Source of the DNA: Lepidostoma basale
Taxonomy: Eukaryota > Arthropoda > Insecta > Trichoptera > Lepidostomatidae
NCBI GenBank assembly: GCA_022606425.2
Contig: JAHDVF020001018.1
Location: 1,302,001 to 1,366,000 of the forward strand
Reading direction: 5' to 3'
DNA length: 64,000 nt
Below, piece after piece: positions 43,195-54,450 of this stretch. The stretch's first letter is position 1. Every line of letters starts with the position of its first letter. A model generated the notes under the pieces. It was not told the DNA's origin. It was given only the letters and a program-made list of their open reading frames with translations, and did not search any database. The position numbers and the translations under genes are program-made.

Positions 43195-43345
43195 TTCCTG
43201 TATAAAACAATCATTCGAACAGTAGTGACCTATGGATGTGAGGCGTGGACAATGACAGCGAAATCCGCAGAGCGACTGGATACTTTTGAGAGAAGGGTGC
43301 TGCCCAGAATTCTAGGACATGTGAATGACGGTAAAGGCTTTACCG
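43195..43345 (+). mobile_element. Non-LTR reverse transcriptase fragment
   Basis: Reads LYKTIIRTVVTYGCEAWTMT, AERLDTFERRVLPRILGHVN, the thumb-region motif of insect RTs, then stops at a tiny inverted repeat (gacggtaaag/ctttaccgtc). Confidence 0.7.
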
Positions 43346-43385
43346 TCAATTACACCCAATCTTAATGGATGGCGCTAGTGTAGAT

Positions 43386-43885
43386 TAAAAAAAATGTGAA
43401 GTGTTCCTCAACATTTTAGCATATATACGAGTACATGTTTAAAAAAAATTGACAGACGTGGTGGTCATAAGAAAAAATGCGGAATGGGGAATGTTGTTAA
43501 AAATAAAGCGATCGCTTAACCCAACCAATGACAGGTCATAAGTCCTGTAAGCGCCTCGACCACCATATAATGTTCCTAGAAAACAATTTACATCTTCGTC
43601 TCTATTGAGATACAATTAATTCTTATAAAAAAAGAAGAAAAAATGTGAAGTGTTCCTCAACATTTTAGCATATATACGAGTACATGTTTCAAAAAAATTG
43701 TCAGACGTTGGTGGTCATAAGAAAAAAGGCGGAATGGGGAATGTTGTTGAACATAAAGCGATCGCTTAACCCAACCAATGACAGGTCATAAGTCCTGTAA
43801 GCGCCTCGACCACCATATTCTGTTCCCAGAAACCAATTTACATCTTCGTCTCTATTGATATACAATTGATTATTATAAAAAAAGA
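43386..43885. repeat. 249-bp tandem duplication of a fold-back family
   Basis: gtgaagtgttcctcaacatt starts units at about 43396 and 43645. Each continues through ggaatggggaatgttgtt, ccaaccaatgacaggtcata to cttcgtctctattga. High identity between units. Related to 16203-16531 and 30676-31280. Confidence 0.82.
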
Positions 43886-43899
43886 AAATACTAGTGTAT

Positions 43900-44280
43900 A
43901 GAGAAAGATTTAGTAGAGAGCAATAGCTTGTTAAACATATTCCGCTGTGTTCGGGTTGTAGTCTTCGCATTATGTGAATGTAGAATTGAATCTGAACACT
44001 TTAAAGGCATTATCTCTTATCCCGAAAGGAATAAGCATCTTAATGTATTCCATTATGGTTCCCAGTTCCCGCGCGTCAGTAGTCGCATGAATAAATTCAC
44101 CGGACTGGAAAGCGATCGTATGATTTACGGACTAATTCGCTCCCACAAGGCCGCCAGTCGCCTCTATAACCTCCGCACGCTGCTCTCTAGCTGAATAGGA
44201 CATCGGATCTAATCTGTCTTACGCGTGTCGAGGACTAGAAAAAAATAATATCAGAATAATAGCATTTCTTACTCTACTGT
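43900..44280. other. Balanced-composition stretch, no gene proven
   Basis: Contains an 88-codon open frame (43928-44194) without a recognisable domain. GC is higher than in neighbours (44060-44190). A regulatory element or old exon is possible. Confidence 0.25.
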
Positions 44281-44282
44281 AT

Positions 44283-45095
44283 TTAGGTAGTAGACAATGA
44301 GCATAAACTACAAGTCCTGGTGAATAGTATGTATGATGTATGCACGCGAAATGATCTGATGATGAATGTTAATAAGTCCAAGGTAATGATTTTTGAAAAA
44401 TAAGAAATCATGACAGTCTGCAACACTAGCGTAAATGGTGAAAATTTGGAGCAAGTAGATGAGTTCGTGTATTTAGGTAGTATGTTTACAAGAGATGGGC
44501 GAGTGGAGAGGGATATTGAAAGAAGGGTTGGGGCAGGCAACAAAGTGAATGATACATTTAAAGTTGTCATCGCAAACAAAAACCAATCCAAAAAATCTAT
44601 AATGGCAGTGCACAATGGTGTTCTTCTACCGACCCTTATGTCTGGAAGCGAAGCATGGAACTGGCAAAATATGGATGAAAGTAGAATAAATGCAGTAGAA
44701 ATGAGATCTCTTAGATGAATGTGATACTCTGTGTATGAGTGTCGAATGAAAATATAAGAAGTGAATGCAGTGCGAATGATGATGTAATGAACAAAATAAT
44801 GAAATGATAATTGAGATGGTTTGGACATATGGCATGAATGAATGAAGAAAGAATGGTAAAAAAATTATATGTTGACGATGTAAATGGAACCAGAAATAGA
44901 GAAAACGTGACACGATCAAATATTGAATGTTGGCCATGTGAGGAGTCAGAGAAATCGTCGCGCGTGCATGGTACGATTTATGAATCTTGAGGAATCGTGA
45001 GAAATGTGTCAGGAAAGAAAAGTGTGGCAGTCCATTCTTTCTGCCTACCCCTTCGGAGAGACGGCGTGATGGTTGGTTAGTTACTTAGTTTAGCA
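44283..45095 (+). mobile_element. GTTA-tail non-LTR retrotransposon 3' part
   Basis: Reads MTVCNTSVNGENLEQVDEFV, YLGSMFTRDGRVERDIERRV, KKSIMAVHNGVLLPTLMSGS, then decays after 44718. Tail tctgcctaccccttcggag, ggttggttagttacttag. Very similar to the copy at 46260-47080. Confidence 0.82.
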
Positions 45096-45099
45096 TTTC

Positions 45100-45400
45100 T
45101 TTTGGGAATATAGGGGACCAACTCTCAGCAGCTTCGAAGAGATGGACATATCATAACTCATTTCTTTACCATAGATTAATCAGGGGATATTTCGTGAACT
45201 CTGTTATCTTTGACAGCGTCGACACAGACTGTTTAATCTCCCAGCATGCAGAACCAACCTGCCTCTGGTGATGCCGATTATTATTCTTTGTTGAAGGGTA
45301 TAACAATTTTAGACAACGAATTTATCAGACAATGTTCTATTGTAAAATTTGGTAATTTTTTTTTAATAATTAAAAAGGAAATAAATAAATATTAAAACGT
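45100..45400 (+). mobile_element. Jockey-like 3' fragment, degenerate
   Basis: gcatgcagaaccaacctgcc and tggtgatgccgatt match 35580-35615 of the Jockey-like element; ends near an A-rich tail. No frame. Confidence 0.6.
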
Positions 45401-45489
45401 CTAGTTAGACTGCAGAGCTTACTACAAGGTAAGCGAATCGGTTAGTAAACATTAATATTTCAAATTGTGTATAAAAATTAAAAATGTCT

Positions 45490-45859
45490 AAAAATAAATA
45501 ATCACGCGCCGCCGCTATAACGAGTACGAGTATTCTCGCATAGTTCTCCGACACGGTGGTGATAGTAAGTGAGTCCTGTGCGTACCGAGTAAAGTAGGAA
45601 AAGCAGTGGTGGAAGTGTCCCCCTCGCCGTCGGGCCAGTGCAGTAGCGAGCGGCCGACCGGCGGATGGTTGCGGCGGTAGCGGCAGCGGGCCGTGCCAGA
45701 TGAACGGCGGCGCGCGGCGCCCCCGCGCTGCTGCCGCCGCCGCCGCAGTTCGCGCCGCCGCCGCCCCAGCTCGCCATCCAGCCGGCGCCGCTGCCGCGAC
45801 AGCAACGCCGACCGCCGCCCGAGCGCCACGAAGAGATGCAGGAGACACAGATCGCGCAG
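45490..45859 (+). promoter_or_regulatory. GC-rich candidate promoter and first exon
   Basis: The most GC-rich block in the window, with CCG/GCC triplet runs at 45700-45800, ending at a donor-like GCGCAG|GTTTCA (45859/45860). Two plus-strand frames are possible: one from ATG 45700 (MNGGARRPRAAAAAAAVRAA) and one proline-rich frame (LLPPPPQFAPPPPQLAIQ, then HEEMQETQIAQ) whose only ATG is near the donor. The frames cannot be separated by eye, and the minus strand is open too. Function unknown. Confidence 0.38.
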
Positions 45860-46008
45860 GTTTCAACCCTGAATTTTTGAATTTCTCCTAAAGAACCTTT
45901 TTTCGCACTTATACATGGAATTATGGACGTCTATATATGGACAAGTGTATGAGAGAGCTGAAATGGTTGGATGTAGGTGCCAAAATGAGCGGAGTGTCAG
46001 CAGTGCAG

Positions 46009-46243
46009 GTACTCTCATAGAAGCCCAGAAGCCAGGCTTGCGTAAGAAATTTTGAATCAAAACCCCCAAATCTAAGTAATCATGCCCCCGCACAAACCAA
46101 CAACCCACCAAATCACCTTCCAACAATGTTCCCATCAGAGACGTAAGAGGAATAGCCACAAGAACTGAACCTCTGTAAGCTAGAAGAGGTTTTGATTCAA
46201 AATTTCTTATGCAAGCCGGGGTTCTGGGCTTCTATGGGAGTAC
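46009..46243. mobile_element. Fold-back repeat, about 55-bp arms
   Basis: tagaagcccagaagccaggc ... ttttgaatcaaaacc pairs with ggttttgattcaaaatttct ... gggcttctatgg. The interior contains the dispersed repeat also found at 15.3, 19.3 and 47.2 kb. Confidence 0.7.
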
Positions 46244-46254
46244 CGCCACTGAGT

Positions 46255-47080
46255 GTCAGTAAGCTGTCTCTTGTATGCGGATGACGCTGTCCTACTTGCT
46301 GACAACGAGCATGAACTACAAGTCCTGGTGAATAGTATTATGAGGTATGCATGCGAAATGATCTGATGATGAATGTTAATAAGTCCAAGGTAATGATTTT
46401 TGAAATTGAAGAAATCATGACAGTCTGCAACATTAGCGTGAATGGTGAATATTTGGAGCAAGTAGATGAGTTCTTGTATTTAGGTAGTATGTTTACAAGC
46501 GATGGGCGAGTGGAGAGGGATATTGAAAGAAGGGTTGGGGCAGGCAACAAAGTGAATGGTGCACTTAAAGTTGTCATCGCAAACAAAAACCTATCCAAAA
46601 AATCTAGAATGGCAGTGCACAATGGTGTTCTTCTACCGACCTTTATGTATGGAAGCGAAGCATGTTACTAGCAAAAAAAAGAAAAAAGTAGAATAAATGC
46701 AGTAGAAATTAGATCTCTTAGACGAATGTGTAGATATTCTGTGTATGATAGAGTGTCGAATGAAAATATAAGAATGCGGTGCGATTGATGGTGTCATGAA
46801 CAAAATAATGAAAGGATCATTAATATGGTTTGGACTGGTAAATGGAATCAGAAATAGAGGAAGACCGAGGAAAACGTGGCACGATCAAATAAATCAAATA
46901 TTGAATGTCGGCCATGTGAGGAGTCAGAGAAATCGACGCGCGTGCATGACACGATGTTTGAATGTTGAGGAAGCGAGAGAAATATGTCAGGAAAGAAAAG
47001 TGTGGCAGTCCATTCTTTCTGCCTACCCCTTCGGGGAGACGGCGTGATGTTTTGTTAGTTAGTTAGTTAGTTAGTTACAT
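46255..47080 (+). mobile_element. GTTA-tail non-LTR retrotransposon 3' part
   Basis: Starts in decayed RT (SAYKRQL-region on the other strand), then MTVCNISVNGEYLEQVDEFL, YLGSMFTSDGRVERDIERRV, MAVHNGVLLPTFMYGSEAC, stop, and NRGRPRKTWHDQINQILNVG, RRACMTRCLNVEEAREICQE, SILSAYPFGETA. Ends with (GTTA)n at 47055-47075. Best-kept copy of this family here. Confidence 0.85.
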
Positions 47081-47264
47081 GGAATTATTTTTTTAAAGTT
47101 CTTGTTAAAATAACGAAAAACTCATCTTTGCTTAGCAACTTTGATCCGTATGTGGTTCGGGAAATAAATTGACAATGATCTTCTGGCTTACAGAGGTTCA
47201 TCTCTTTTGGCTATTCCTCTTACTCATTTTTTTTTTTACCATAAATTGAACATGTCTCACCTAA

Positions 47265-47480
47265 TAATTACAATATTTGTATTGTTTCTTGAAATAATTA
47301 TGTTAAACTCCATATTAAATAATTAATACGAATGAAAACGTCATTTTCGTAGAAGTTTTATTACATGTCATTCTCATAAAATAAAATAAAAACTTGTTAG
47401 AAAACAGACGTTTTCATTAATACTGAATATTTTATATATGGTTTTGTTATAAAACGTTTTAAATATTATATGTATGTTAT
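47265..47480. repeat. Penelope-type repeat, degenerate inverted arms
   Basis: ttaatacgaatgaaaacgtc and its inverse gacgttttcattaatact, with shared arms around gaagttttatta / aaacttgttagaaaac. Same family as 25.1 and 15.6 kb. Confidence 0.55.
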
Positions 47481-47773
47481 TAAACGTTCAAGGAACAATA
47501 CATAATAATGTAGGTATGTTAACTTGTTTTGGTACAGACATATTAACACTGAATAAACTATCAGTAATTGAATACATCATATATGTTACCATATGTGATA
47601 CGCAGATGTCCAATATACATGTTTAATTATATGCACCAAGTTATTAGTAATTAGAGAGTTAAACATTAAAAATGTATTTCAAGAACATTTGACTGGAGTT
47701 GACATTTATTTTTTACTTAACGATATATGGAATATTTTCAATAAATATCCAAGTTAACTACCACATAACATAA

Positions 47774-48074
47774 TATCGTCGGTTCAAACTCATTAAGTGA
47801 CATTTTGGTAAAAAAAAAATATATTTGGGCATTTTCTGTATCAGGCTTGTGAATTCTACTTCAGAAAATAATCACCAAGTGTATTTATTAAAGAATAACA
47901 GTTATTCTTTAATAAAAACACTTGGTGATTTTAATGTTTGATTTGATTTGATTTAAATATTAATGTTTGATTTGATTTGATTTGATTTGAAAAAAAATCT
48001 GATACAGAAAATGCAAAAAATTCATTTTTGACCAAAATGTCACTTAATGAGTTTTACCTTTGAACCGATGATAT
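47774..48074. mobile_element. MITE with inverted ends and GATTT microsatellite
   Basis: Ends atatcgtcggttcaaactca and the inverse of atatcatcggttcaaaggta. Inner arms cattaagtgacattttggt and ctgtatcag match too. The centre has an aacttggtgatt hairpin and (GATTT)n at 47938-47990. Confidence 0.72.
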
Positions 48075-48097
48075 GCTCGCCCACTCTAAGGGTGCCT

Positions 48098-48232
48098 GTC
48101 CACCGGAGCGGAGCTAGGTAGCGGAGCGTATAAAATTTTTGCGGAAATTTTGTGCAATTCTATTGGTGGATTTTTTCCTCGCTCACCGCTCCGCAACCTA
48201 GCTCCGCTCCGGTGGACAGGCACCTTTAGACT
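48098..48232. mobile_element. Short GC-rich MITE
   Basis: About 135 bp with about 45-bp arms: gggtgcctgtccaccggagc ... gcggagcg and inverse. Almost the whole element is stem. Outer bases TCTAA appear on both sides as part of the TIR; no clear target duplication. Confidence 0.75.
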
Positions 48233-48274
48233 GCATATTCTTGGTTATGGATATAATTGACAATGATAACTTAA

Positions 48275-48840
48275 CTTGAAACGAAAAAAATATATAGATC
48301 TTTTGGTGAAGTATCTGGTCCCTCAATGTTGGCGATCACTGCAGCGAGAGCATCTTTGTCCTGTGATACTTGTACAAGGTTCTCAACTCTCCTCATTCCT
48401 TATATTTCGTAACCAGGACAACTGCCTTCTGCTAACTCCCTGCCGTCCCTCTATCTTGCCCGTGATTATCATCTTTCTAACCTTTATACTCGACAAAAGC
48501 TCTCTATTGGCTCCGGCTCTCTGTAGTACGTATGTATTACTGGCCTTTTACACGGTATGCGGAGTATTCTGCAGTATATCCACATCTCAAACGGCTCCAA
48601 CCAACTCACTACATTCGCTTCCTAGAATCCAAGTTTCACAGCCATGTAGTAGTACAGACCATAAATATAATTTAATTATTCTTTGTCGGGGTTTCGGGTT
48701 TAAATTATCGTTGCAAACGAATATTCTCATTTTATTAAATGCAGTTCGCGGAACTTCAATTCTGCATTTTATTTCAATATCCGGGTCTAGCGCTTCAGTT
48801 ATAATCCTGACAAGGTACAAACAAGGTTCAAACCATTCAC
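48275..48840 (-). mobile_element. Non-LTR retrotransposon 3' fragment
   Basis: Minus strand: LDPDIEIKCRIEVPRTAFNK, NPKPRQRIIKLYLWSVLLHG, CETWILGSE, then decayed. Same family as 32165-32972 (cctcaatgttggcgatcact against cccaacgttggcggtcacct). Confidence 0.78.
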
Positions 48841-48864
48841 AATGAACTTCTGTCAAGCAATTTA

Positions 48865-49235
48865 ATAATAATAATAATAATATCTAACTTTTAAAGCGCC
48901 GTTTTTGTGATGTAATCACCTCAAGGGCGCATTTAGACGTGTTTTAAATCTAAATGTTAACGCTGCAACTGATTTATATTCGCGATCTATTAGAAAGTAT
49001 AATAGAACAAAAAATGCAAGTTTTAAATTGGGTATGAAATATGAAAAAGGGTTTTCAGCTTAGAACTGAAGTCTGTCGGATCATTTATACATCTGAGATG
49101 TGAAGGAAGATCGATCCAAGCTGATGGATGGACCGGCTACCGCAAACGCTCGATCCCCGAAATTTGTACTAGGGCAACGCTTTGGCTCAACTAATCTTCC
49201 CATTGCTGAGGAGTTCGCCGAGCGAAGTGTGGATT
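48865..49235 (-). mobile_element. ATT-tail (CR1/L2-like) non-LTR 3' end
   Basis: The minus strand ends in (ATT)n at 48865-48882. taaagcgccgtttttgtgat, gatgtgaaggaagatcgatc and gcaaacgctcgatccccgaa match 58095-58470 and 63625-64000. Confidence 0.8.
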
Positions 49236-49369
49236 TCCTTTTTAGTCAACAATATTAATATCTTTAACAAGAAATAACTGAAAATTGTTTTTATCGAGCA
49301 TTTACTGCAAGTGAATGAAAAAAAAAATTGTCTTTTTTTTTATTTCGATGAATTGTTAGTTTAAGGGGT

Positions 49370-49620
49370 CCGTTGCAGTGCTGCCCCGCCACTGGCGCAA
49401 TTCGAACATGTACGTGTATTAATAGCCACTTCACGCTCTATGGGGATTTGACGTCTTAACCAAGTTTGTTAATCAAGAGCCGGGAGCCGGCAGGGCGCCG
49501 CGCCCTTAACTGCTAAACTTCTTCTAATCCCCTCACTGCCCGGCGATCTCCTGGGCTTTACTTCCGATCGGCTTAAGAACTGATATTCATTTCTCCGATA
49601 ATCACATTCCTCCATTTCGT
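49370..49620. other. GC-richer island, no gene seen
   Basis: gagccgggagccggcagggc and neighbouring balanced sequence without repeat match or coding signal. Confidence 0.25.
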
Positions 49621-49734
49621 AACTTTGCGCGTGCCTAAACTTTAGCCATATTTACTTTTATTCAAACTATATAACAGTCACTTATAGGGGTTTTGTTTCG
49701 TCACATAACGGCAAGAAGTCTTAGATAAACTTAA

Positions 49735-50433
49735 GGAGTTACACCACCCTGACGCTCGAAAAAATAGACATTAAAATAAACTTTTTTTTGACTCTGCCAT
49801 TAAAATTATGAATTATTCTTTATTTTACGTATACATATAATAGATTTATAAACACTATGCAATATTGAAAAAAAAATAACAATAAAAATGGCGGAGATAT
49901 GAGTCGCTCGGTGGGGCCGTCTTTTCAAAATCGGTTTACATGATTTGTTCGTCCAGCATTGTCTGAAATAAAATATATACGAGTATATATTGCTTATTCA
50001 GAAGGGTAATAGCCAAGACGTGACGTAGGATTTTTTCGATTGGGTTCCGTATTCAAAAGTTGTACATTTTTTAAACTCAAAATTTTGATGGAAATTCGAT
50101 TATTTTTTCCAAACAGTTATCATTTCCCAAAAAAAAAAATCCCTACGTCACGTCTTAGCTATTACCCTTCTGAATTAGCAATATATTTATTTTTTCAGAC
50201 AATGCTGGACGAAGAAATCATGTACACCGTCAGCAAGGATATTAAAAAGAGGGTCCCACTGAGCGACTCATACCTCCGCCATTTTTACTGTCATTTTTTT
50301 TTCAATATTTGAAATTGTTTATAAATCTATTATATGTATACGTAAAATAAATAATAATTCATTATTTAATGGTCGAGTAAAAAAAAGTACATTTTTATGC
50401 CTATTTTTTCGGGCGTCAGGGTGGTGTAACCCC
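49735..50433. mobile_element. Fold-back element with coding-like arms
   Basis: Flanked by TTAA (49731-49734, 50434-50437). Ends GGAGTTACACCACCCTGACG and the inverse of GGGGTTACACCACCCTGACG. Inner arms are also inverted copies. The plus-strand right arm reads MLDEEIMYTVSKDIKKRV, PLSDSYLRHFYC; the minus strand of the left arm gives MLDEQIM, stop, ... PPSDSYLRHFYC. Both arms therefore derive from one short coding sequence. Ends do not start CCC, so piggyBac is unproven. Confidence 0.7.
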
Positions 50434-50439
50434 TTAAGG

Positions 50440-50715
50440 CGTTAACACTGTGGAATTCCACAATGACGATTATTTATGAATGAAAACACTGTTTTTTTCC
50501 ACTTTTAAGTTTGGATTAAATTTAACCTATTGATGTTTGTAATGTTGTCTCTGGTACTCTGTCTAAGTTAACTAATACATCATATATATGTTTCTAGGTT
50601 ATTGCATTCATTTTGTAATAATTTTAGTTACTTTATATCGTTCTCTAGATGATGAAGGTGTTAGCTTTCGAAACATGTCGAGAAAAATAAACTCAAAAGT
50701 GGAAAAAACAGACCC
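50440..50715. repeat. Penelope-type inverted repeat, partial
   Basis: cactgtttttttccactttt and its inverse aactcaaaagtggaaaaaac. The right part reads agatgatgaaggtgttagct, ttcgaaacatgtcgag: hammerhead-like with the first core C changed to A. Confidence 0.6.
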
Positions 50716-51199
50716 CTTTATACAATGCAAATGACCTAGCCAGCGTAAACTGTTAATTTTAATAAACTTGACTACACTAATATCCCGGTAACCTGGTACC
50801 AACCCACACAAGGTAAAAAAACAATATTTTTTACATTCACCAATGTGATTGTTTACAAATTTCATGTTTTTTTATTTTTCAATATGCCCGTTCACTAATG
50901 TATCGAATCTAAGATATTCATCTTACGCAGGCTTCGATAAGTTCCTCAAACTTTTCATTAAATAAGAGTTACATAAATAATTATTTATTATTTCTTAGAT
51001 TTTAACCCCTTTCTTACGTCTTCTTCTCATGTTTCAGTCCTTGGGATTAATTTGTAGCATGGTTTATGCTGGTTCATCTTTGCTTGTTCTTGGAATGCAA
51101 CTTGGGCCTTTTTTATGTGGTAGTTTCCAGTTGCTTTGCACATTTAGTATTTGTATATCCCACTAACGTGCCGTTGCCTTAAGAACGATTCGATGTTAT

Positions 51200-51640
51200 A
51201 AGTATTTTGTTTATTTATTTTTTTCCTTGTTGTAGACCTATTTCTGTTCTCCAGAGGGTTACTCCTCCTGTGAGGTAGACTCCCAGCTGTCCTTCCATCT
51301 TTTAGGAGGTCTTTCACGAGGACGAGTCCCGTGAGGCTGATTATGTAGTGCAATATAAGGGAGTCTGGTGGTGTCCATTCTTTGGACATGATTATACCAG
51401 TCCCTTCTTCGCTGTCAACTCCATCCTATAATATCCTCAACCTAACATATCTCTCTAATTCTGGTGTTCCTCACGCGATCTCTCAGTGTCTTGTCTGCTC
51501 TCATCCTCGGTGTCTTCATCTCGGAAGTCCTCAAAACTTGTTTTGTCCTGACCTATCTGCCCTTGCCTCAACGCCATATTTTTTTATTGGTCTTTCGCAT
51601 GCTTTAAAGATTCTCATTTTGTACCTATATGATATTTACT
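51200..51640 (-). mobile_element. AAG-tail non-LTR 3' fragment
   Basis: Close to 21892-22300: tgtcctgaggacttccgaga region, ctcctgtgaggtagactccc, ctttcacgaggacgagtccc. Minus-strand remnants SKEWTPPDSLILHYI, SLPHRRSNPLENRNRS. Confidence 0.78.
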
Positions 51641-52189
51641 AATTATTGTCTTCAGATCTATCGCCCATTATGGAAAGTAGTTACAGTTTTATTAAGAGGT
51701 TCTGAATATTATTTTACGAGGCTGTTGAGATTTTGATGACGCCAATATAATCATATTTAAGTACCTCGTCATAATATTTTTATACATCGTTAATTATAAT
51801 TGCTGATTGTAATTTATAACGGCTCCTACCGAAGCTGTGCAATTGATTTTTATTTATTCTACGTTATATTTGCTTTCACTTTTGTGGATTCACATTTTAA
51901 TCATCCTTTTCTCTCGGTGTTATGTCATGTCATGTCCCCCCGACGTCATCACTATCACTCTAACGAGAGTAATTGATTATTTTTCATAGTGATGACTTGG
52001 GGAATTATATCCATAGTGGTTTCCCCTTTCTCCTCCGGAGGATTTTCTGTTATAGTTAGTTGCCAGTTTTATGGTGTTAGAAAATCGTCATTCGTCCACT
52101 CTTAATTTGCTTTATAATAATTGCTTTCCAATTTGTTTCGTATTGCTTATTTAATATGAAATTTTACGTCATTTTTCAAGAAGCATGTT

Positions 52190-52285
52190 CGGGTGGTGGT
52201 CTAGGGGGCAGAACGCTTGGCTCTTGATCCAGGGGACATGGGTGCAAGCCTGGACACGACCCGATTCCTTCTTCATGATAATGAG
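52190..52285 (+). repeat. tRNA-like sequence, probable SINE head
   Basis: gggtggtggtctagggggca (A-box-like), cttggctcttgatcca (anticodon-arm-like), catgggtgcaagcctgg (degenerate B box). No balanced acceptor stem, so not a working tRNA gene. Confidence 0.4.
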
Positions 52286-52429
52286 CTATTTTCTGCTTAT
52301 ATTGAAGATTGTAAAATAAATTCTAATACCATTGATTTAAATTCTTGTGTTAGTCTTTTTTTAAATAATAATTTATCGTATTATTTATTGATGTTTGCGG
52401 TTTTAATTTGGTAAAACTCTATTATAAAA

Positions 52430-52595
52430 TGTATAATGAAAACGTGATTGTTTTTTTTTTCGCTTTTACATTGATTTATTTATATATTATATTATATAAA
52501 CAATGGTTTCAAATTTATTTGTATATTTTTATACATAAATAAATCAATGTTAAACCGGAAAAAAAAAAACAATTGCGTTTTCATTATACATTTTT
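52430..52595. repeat. Imperfect inverted repeat
   Basis: tataatgaaaacgtgattgt / caattgcgttttcattata outside and ttacattgatttatttata / tacataaataaatcaatgt inside. Either a Penelope-type hairpin or a small fold-back element. Confidence 0.55.
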
Positions 52596-52789
52596 AATTT
52601 TTCATGTTTCAAATGGTTAAAATAAAATTGTCTAAAATGTTGAAAAGCATGCAATCTCATTAGCGTCGTTTTTGTTCGTGTATTGTATTATACAATGTCG
52701 AGTTATTCTTCCAAATCAGCGATTTAAATGCATTTGTTTATAGTATATATTTTGAAAAAAAAAATAAAAAAAATTATGTAATGTCCTAG

Positions 52790-53050
52790 TGGGCGAGAAA
52801 GAGGCATCTCTGGCCCATTGTTTGAAAACCGCTGTCGTTTCGTTGCAAGCTTCCCCATCCACGGGCCGTTCCTGGACCTATAAGACGCAGCCGATTCGCT
52901 CCGCACGTTATTTAATTAACCTTTGACTCTAATTATTACCCCCTTTATTGCATAAGAGATCCCCCGTATTCTCCATCTCCCAAGCGCTGGTGCTTGGATC
53001 CACTTGACCTCCTGACACGTTACAGTCCACACCGCTACTTAGAAACATTA
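52790..53050. other. Balanced-composition island, no gene proven
   Basis: Repeat-free, GC-richer (ttccccatccacgggccgtt). A 60-codon minus-strand frame has no domain. Confidence 0.25.
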
Positions 53051-53419
53051 CTAATACAATTAGAAACGTGCGCATATTTTGGTTTTTCGATGTTATGACA
53101 GGAAAAACTTATCTATCTTTTTTCAAACAGGTTAAAAAAAATTTGCTGCACCTAATCATTGAGGGAAAAATATAGGATCCACTAGAAGTTGGCAGAAGGC
53201 GAATCTCCTCTATCCACAACATTAGAGACTAGACTAGCTTCAGGAGCGTCGAGAAGCTGTTTCGAGGTGTCATTAATAGAGACGGCTTCTCTCAGGTGAT
53301 AGTCAACGTCGAGGAGACCTGACATGACACCGGAAGATAATGATAATTGGAAAATATAAATATATACAAAAAAACAGGACATTTAGAAAAACACAAGACC
53401 ATGAAAAACAAATAGCAAT

Positions 53420-53690
53420 TTAATACTTTAGAGGTGGATGCTTTCTGATGGTAGCTTCACTGTCGTGAAAAATGTCTATATCCGATGAGATGCGGTTGAG
53501 AAGGATTTTTGCCCTGTCCACTGGCATTACGTTAGGCAGATTGGTTATACACGGTGGCAGATGAAAAAATATACGTTGCCGTTGTCGCAGATAATTATCG
53601 GGGACAAACAAAGTCAAATCATTCAAAATATTAGTACACTGAATCAGTTGAAGAAAAAAGCTAAATATGGAAAAAATATTAAAAATTAGA
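53420..53690 (-). mobile_element. Jockey-like 3' end
   Basis: Minus strand: LTLFVPDNYLRQRQRIFFHL, CITNLPNVMPVDRAKILLNR, then stop. Matches 35515-35680 of the Jockey-like element. Confidence 0.78.
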
Positions 53691-54149
53691 AAAGGAAAAG
53701 GTATCTAATATTTTAAATTTCACAAAAGCGACGTTGCCGTCACGTATCGATATCATGATTAGGTACCATCTAGTTTCTATGGTATTCACCTGAGAAGTTT
53801 TTTAAGGGTACCAAATTTACAAATTTAAGATCTGTATTTTAATGGAAAATTTTAACATATTCATAACTTAATTAATTTTAATAAATATTCTTGCTTCTTA
53901 GTGCATTAATTAAGTTATAATAAACTTTTAATATAAACTTATTTATAATTACGATATTTTGCAGTCGATAAGAAAGTCTATAAATTGTTTTCATTAGAAA
54001 AGAAATGCACCACAAAATTGTATTCAAAATGCGTAGAGAATCTATGTTGAAATGGCAAATATATAATAATGTTTGGCGTATATCAATATTTTATGATTTC
54101 TTGATAATCATAATAAATATTTAATAAACTCAAAGCGTTATTTATTGGA

Positions 54150-54450
54150 ATTCCCAATGACGATTTTTTATGAACTGCTTTTTACACTTTTGAGTCTATT
54201 TTTCTCGACATGTTTCATAACTGGGAAAACGACATAATCTTAATAAAATCGTTCTACCGAATATCTAGGTATAAAACCTTGAAAGTTCGCTGAGAAAAAT
54301 ATTCACAACGTAAATTTTTTTTTTTCACTTTTGAACATATTTTTCTCGACATGTTTCAAAGGCTTTCGACATGTCGAGGAAAATAAACTCAAAAGTGAAG
54401 AAAAAAAACAATTTTTAAATTCATAAATAATTTTGCATTATGGAATTCTA
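54150..54450. repeat. Penelope-type inverted repeat, degenerate double copy
   Basis: ttttgagtctatttttctcg, cttttgaacatatttttctc and the inverse gaggaaaataaactcaaaag occur around two cores. No intact hammerhead core. Confidence 0.55.

Noticed and set aside
43701..43970. 89-codon minus-strand frame
   Set aside because: Lies mostly in the second unit of the 249-bp duplication and runs into unique sequence; an artefact of repeats.
45405..45866. 153-codon minus-strand Ala/Arg-rich frame
   Set aside because: GC-triplet composition leaves most frames open; its 3' half is AT-rich and not coding-like.
49735..50433. piggyBac element
   Set aside because: TTAA flanks fit, but ends begin GG rather than CC and no piggyBac peptide is present, so the family was left open.
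52190..52285. tRNA gene
   Set aside because: Acceptor and T arms do not pair convincingly.
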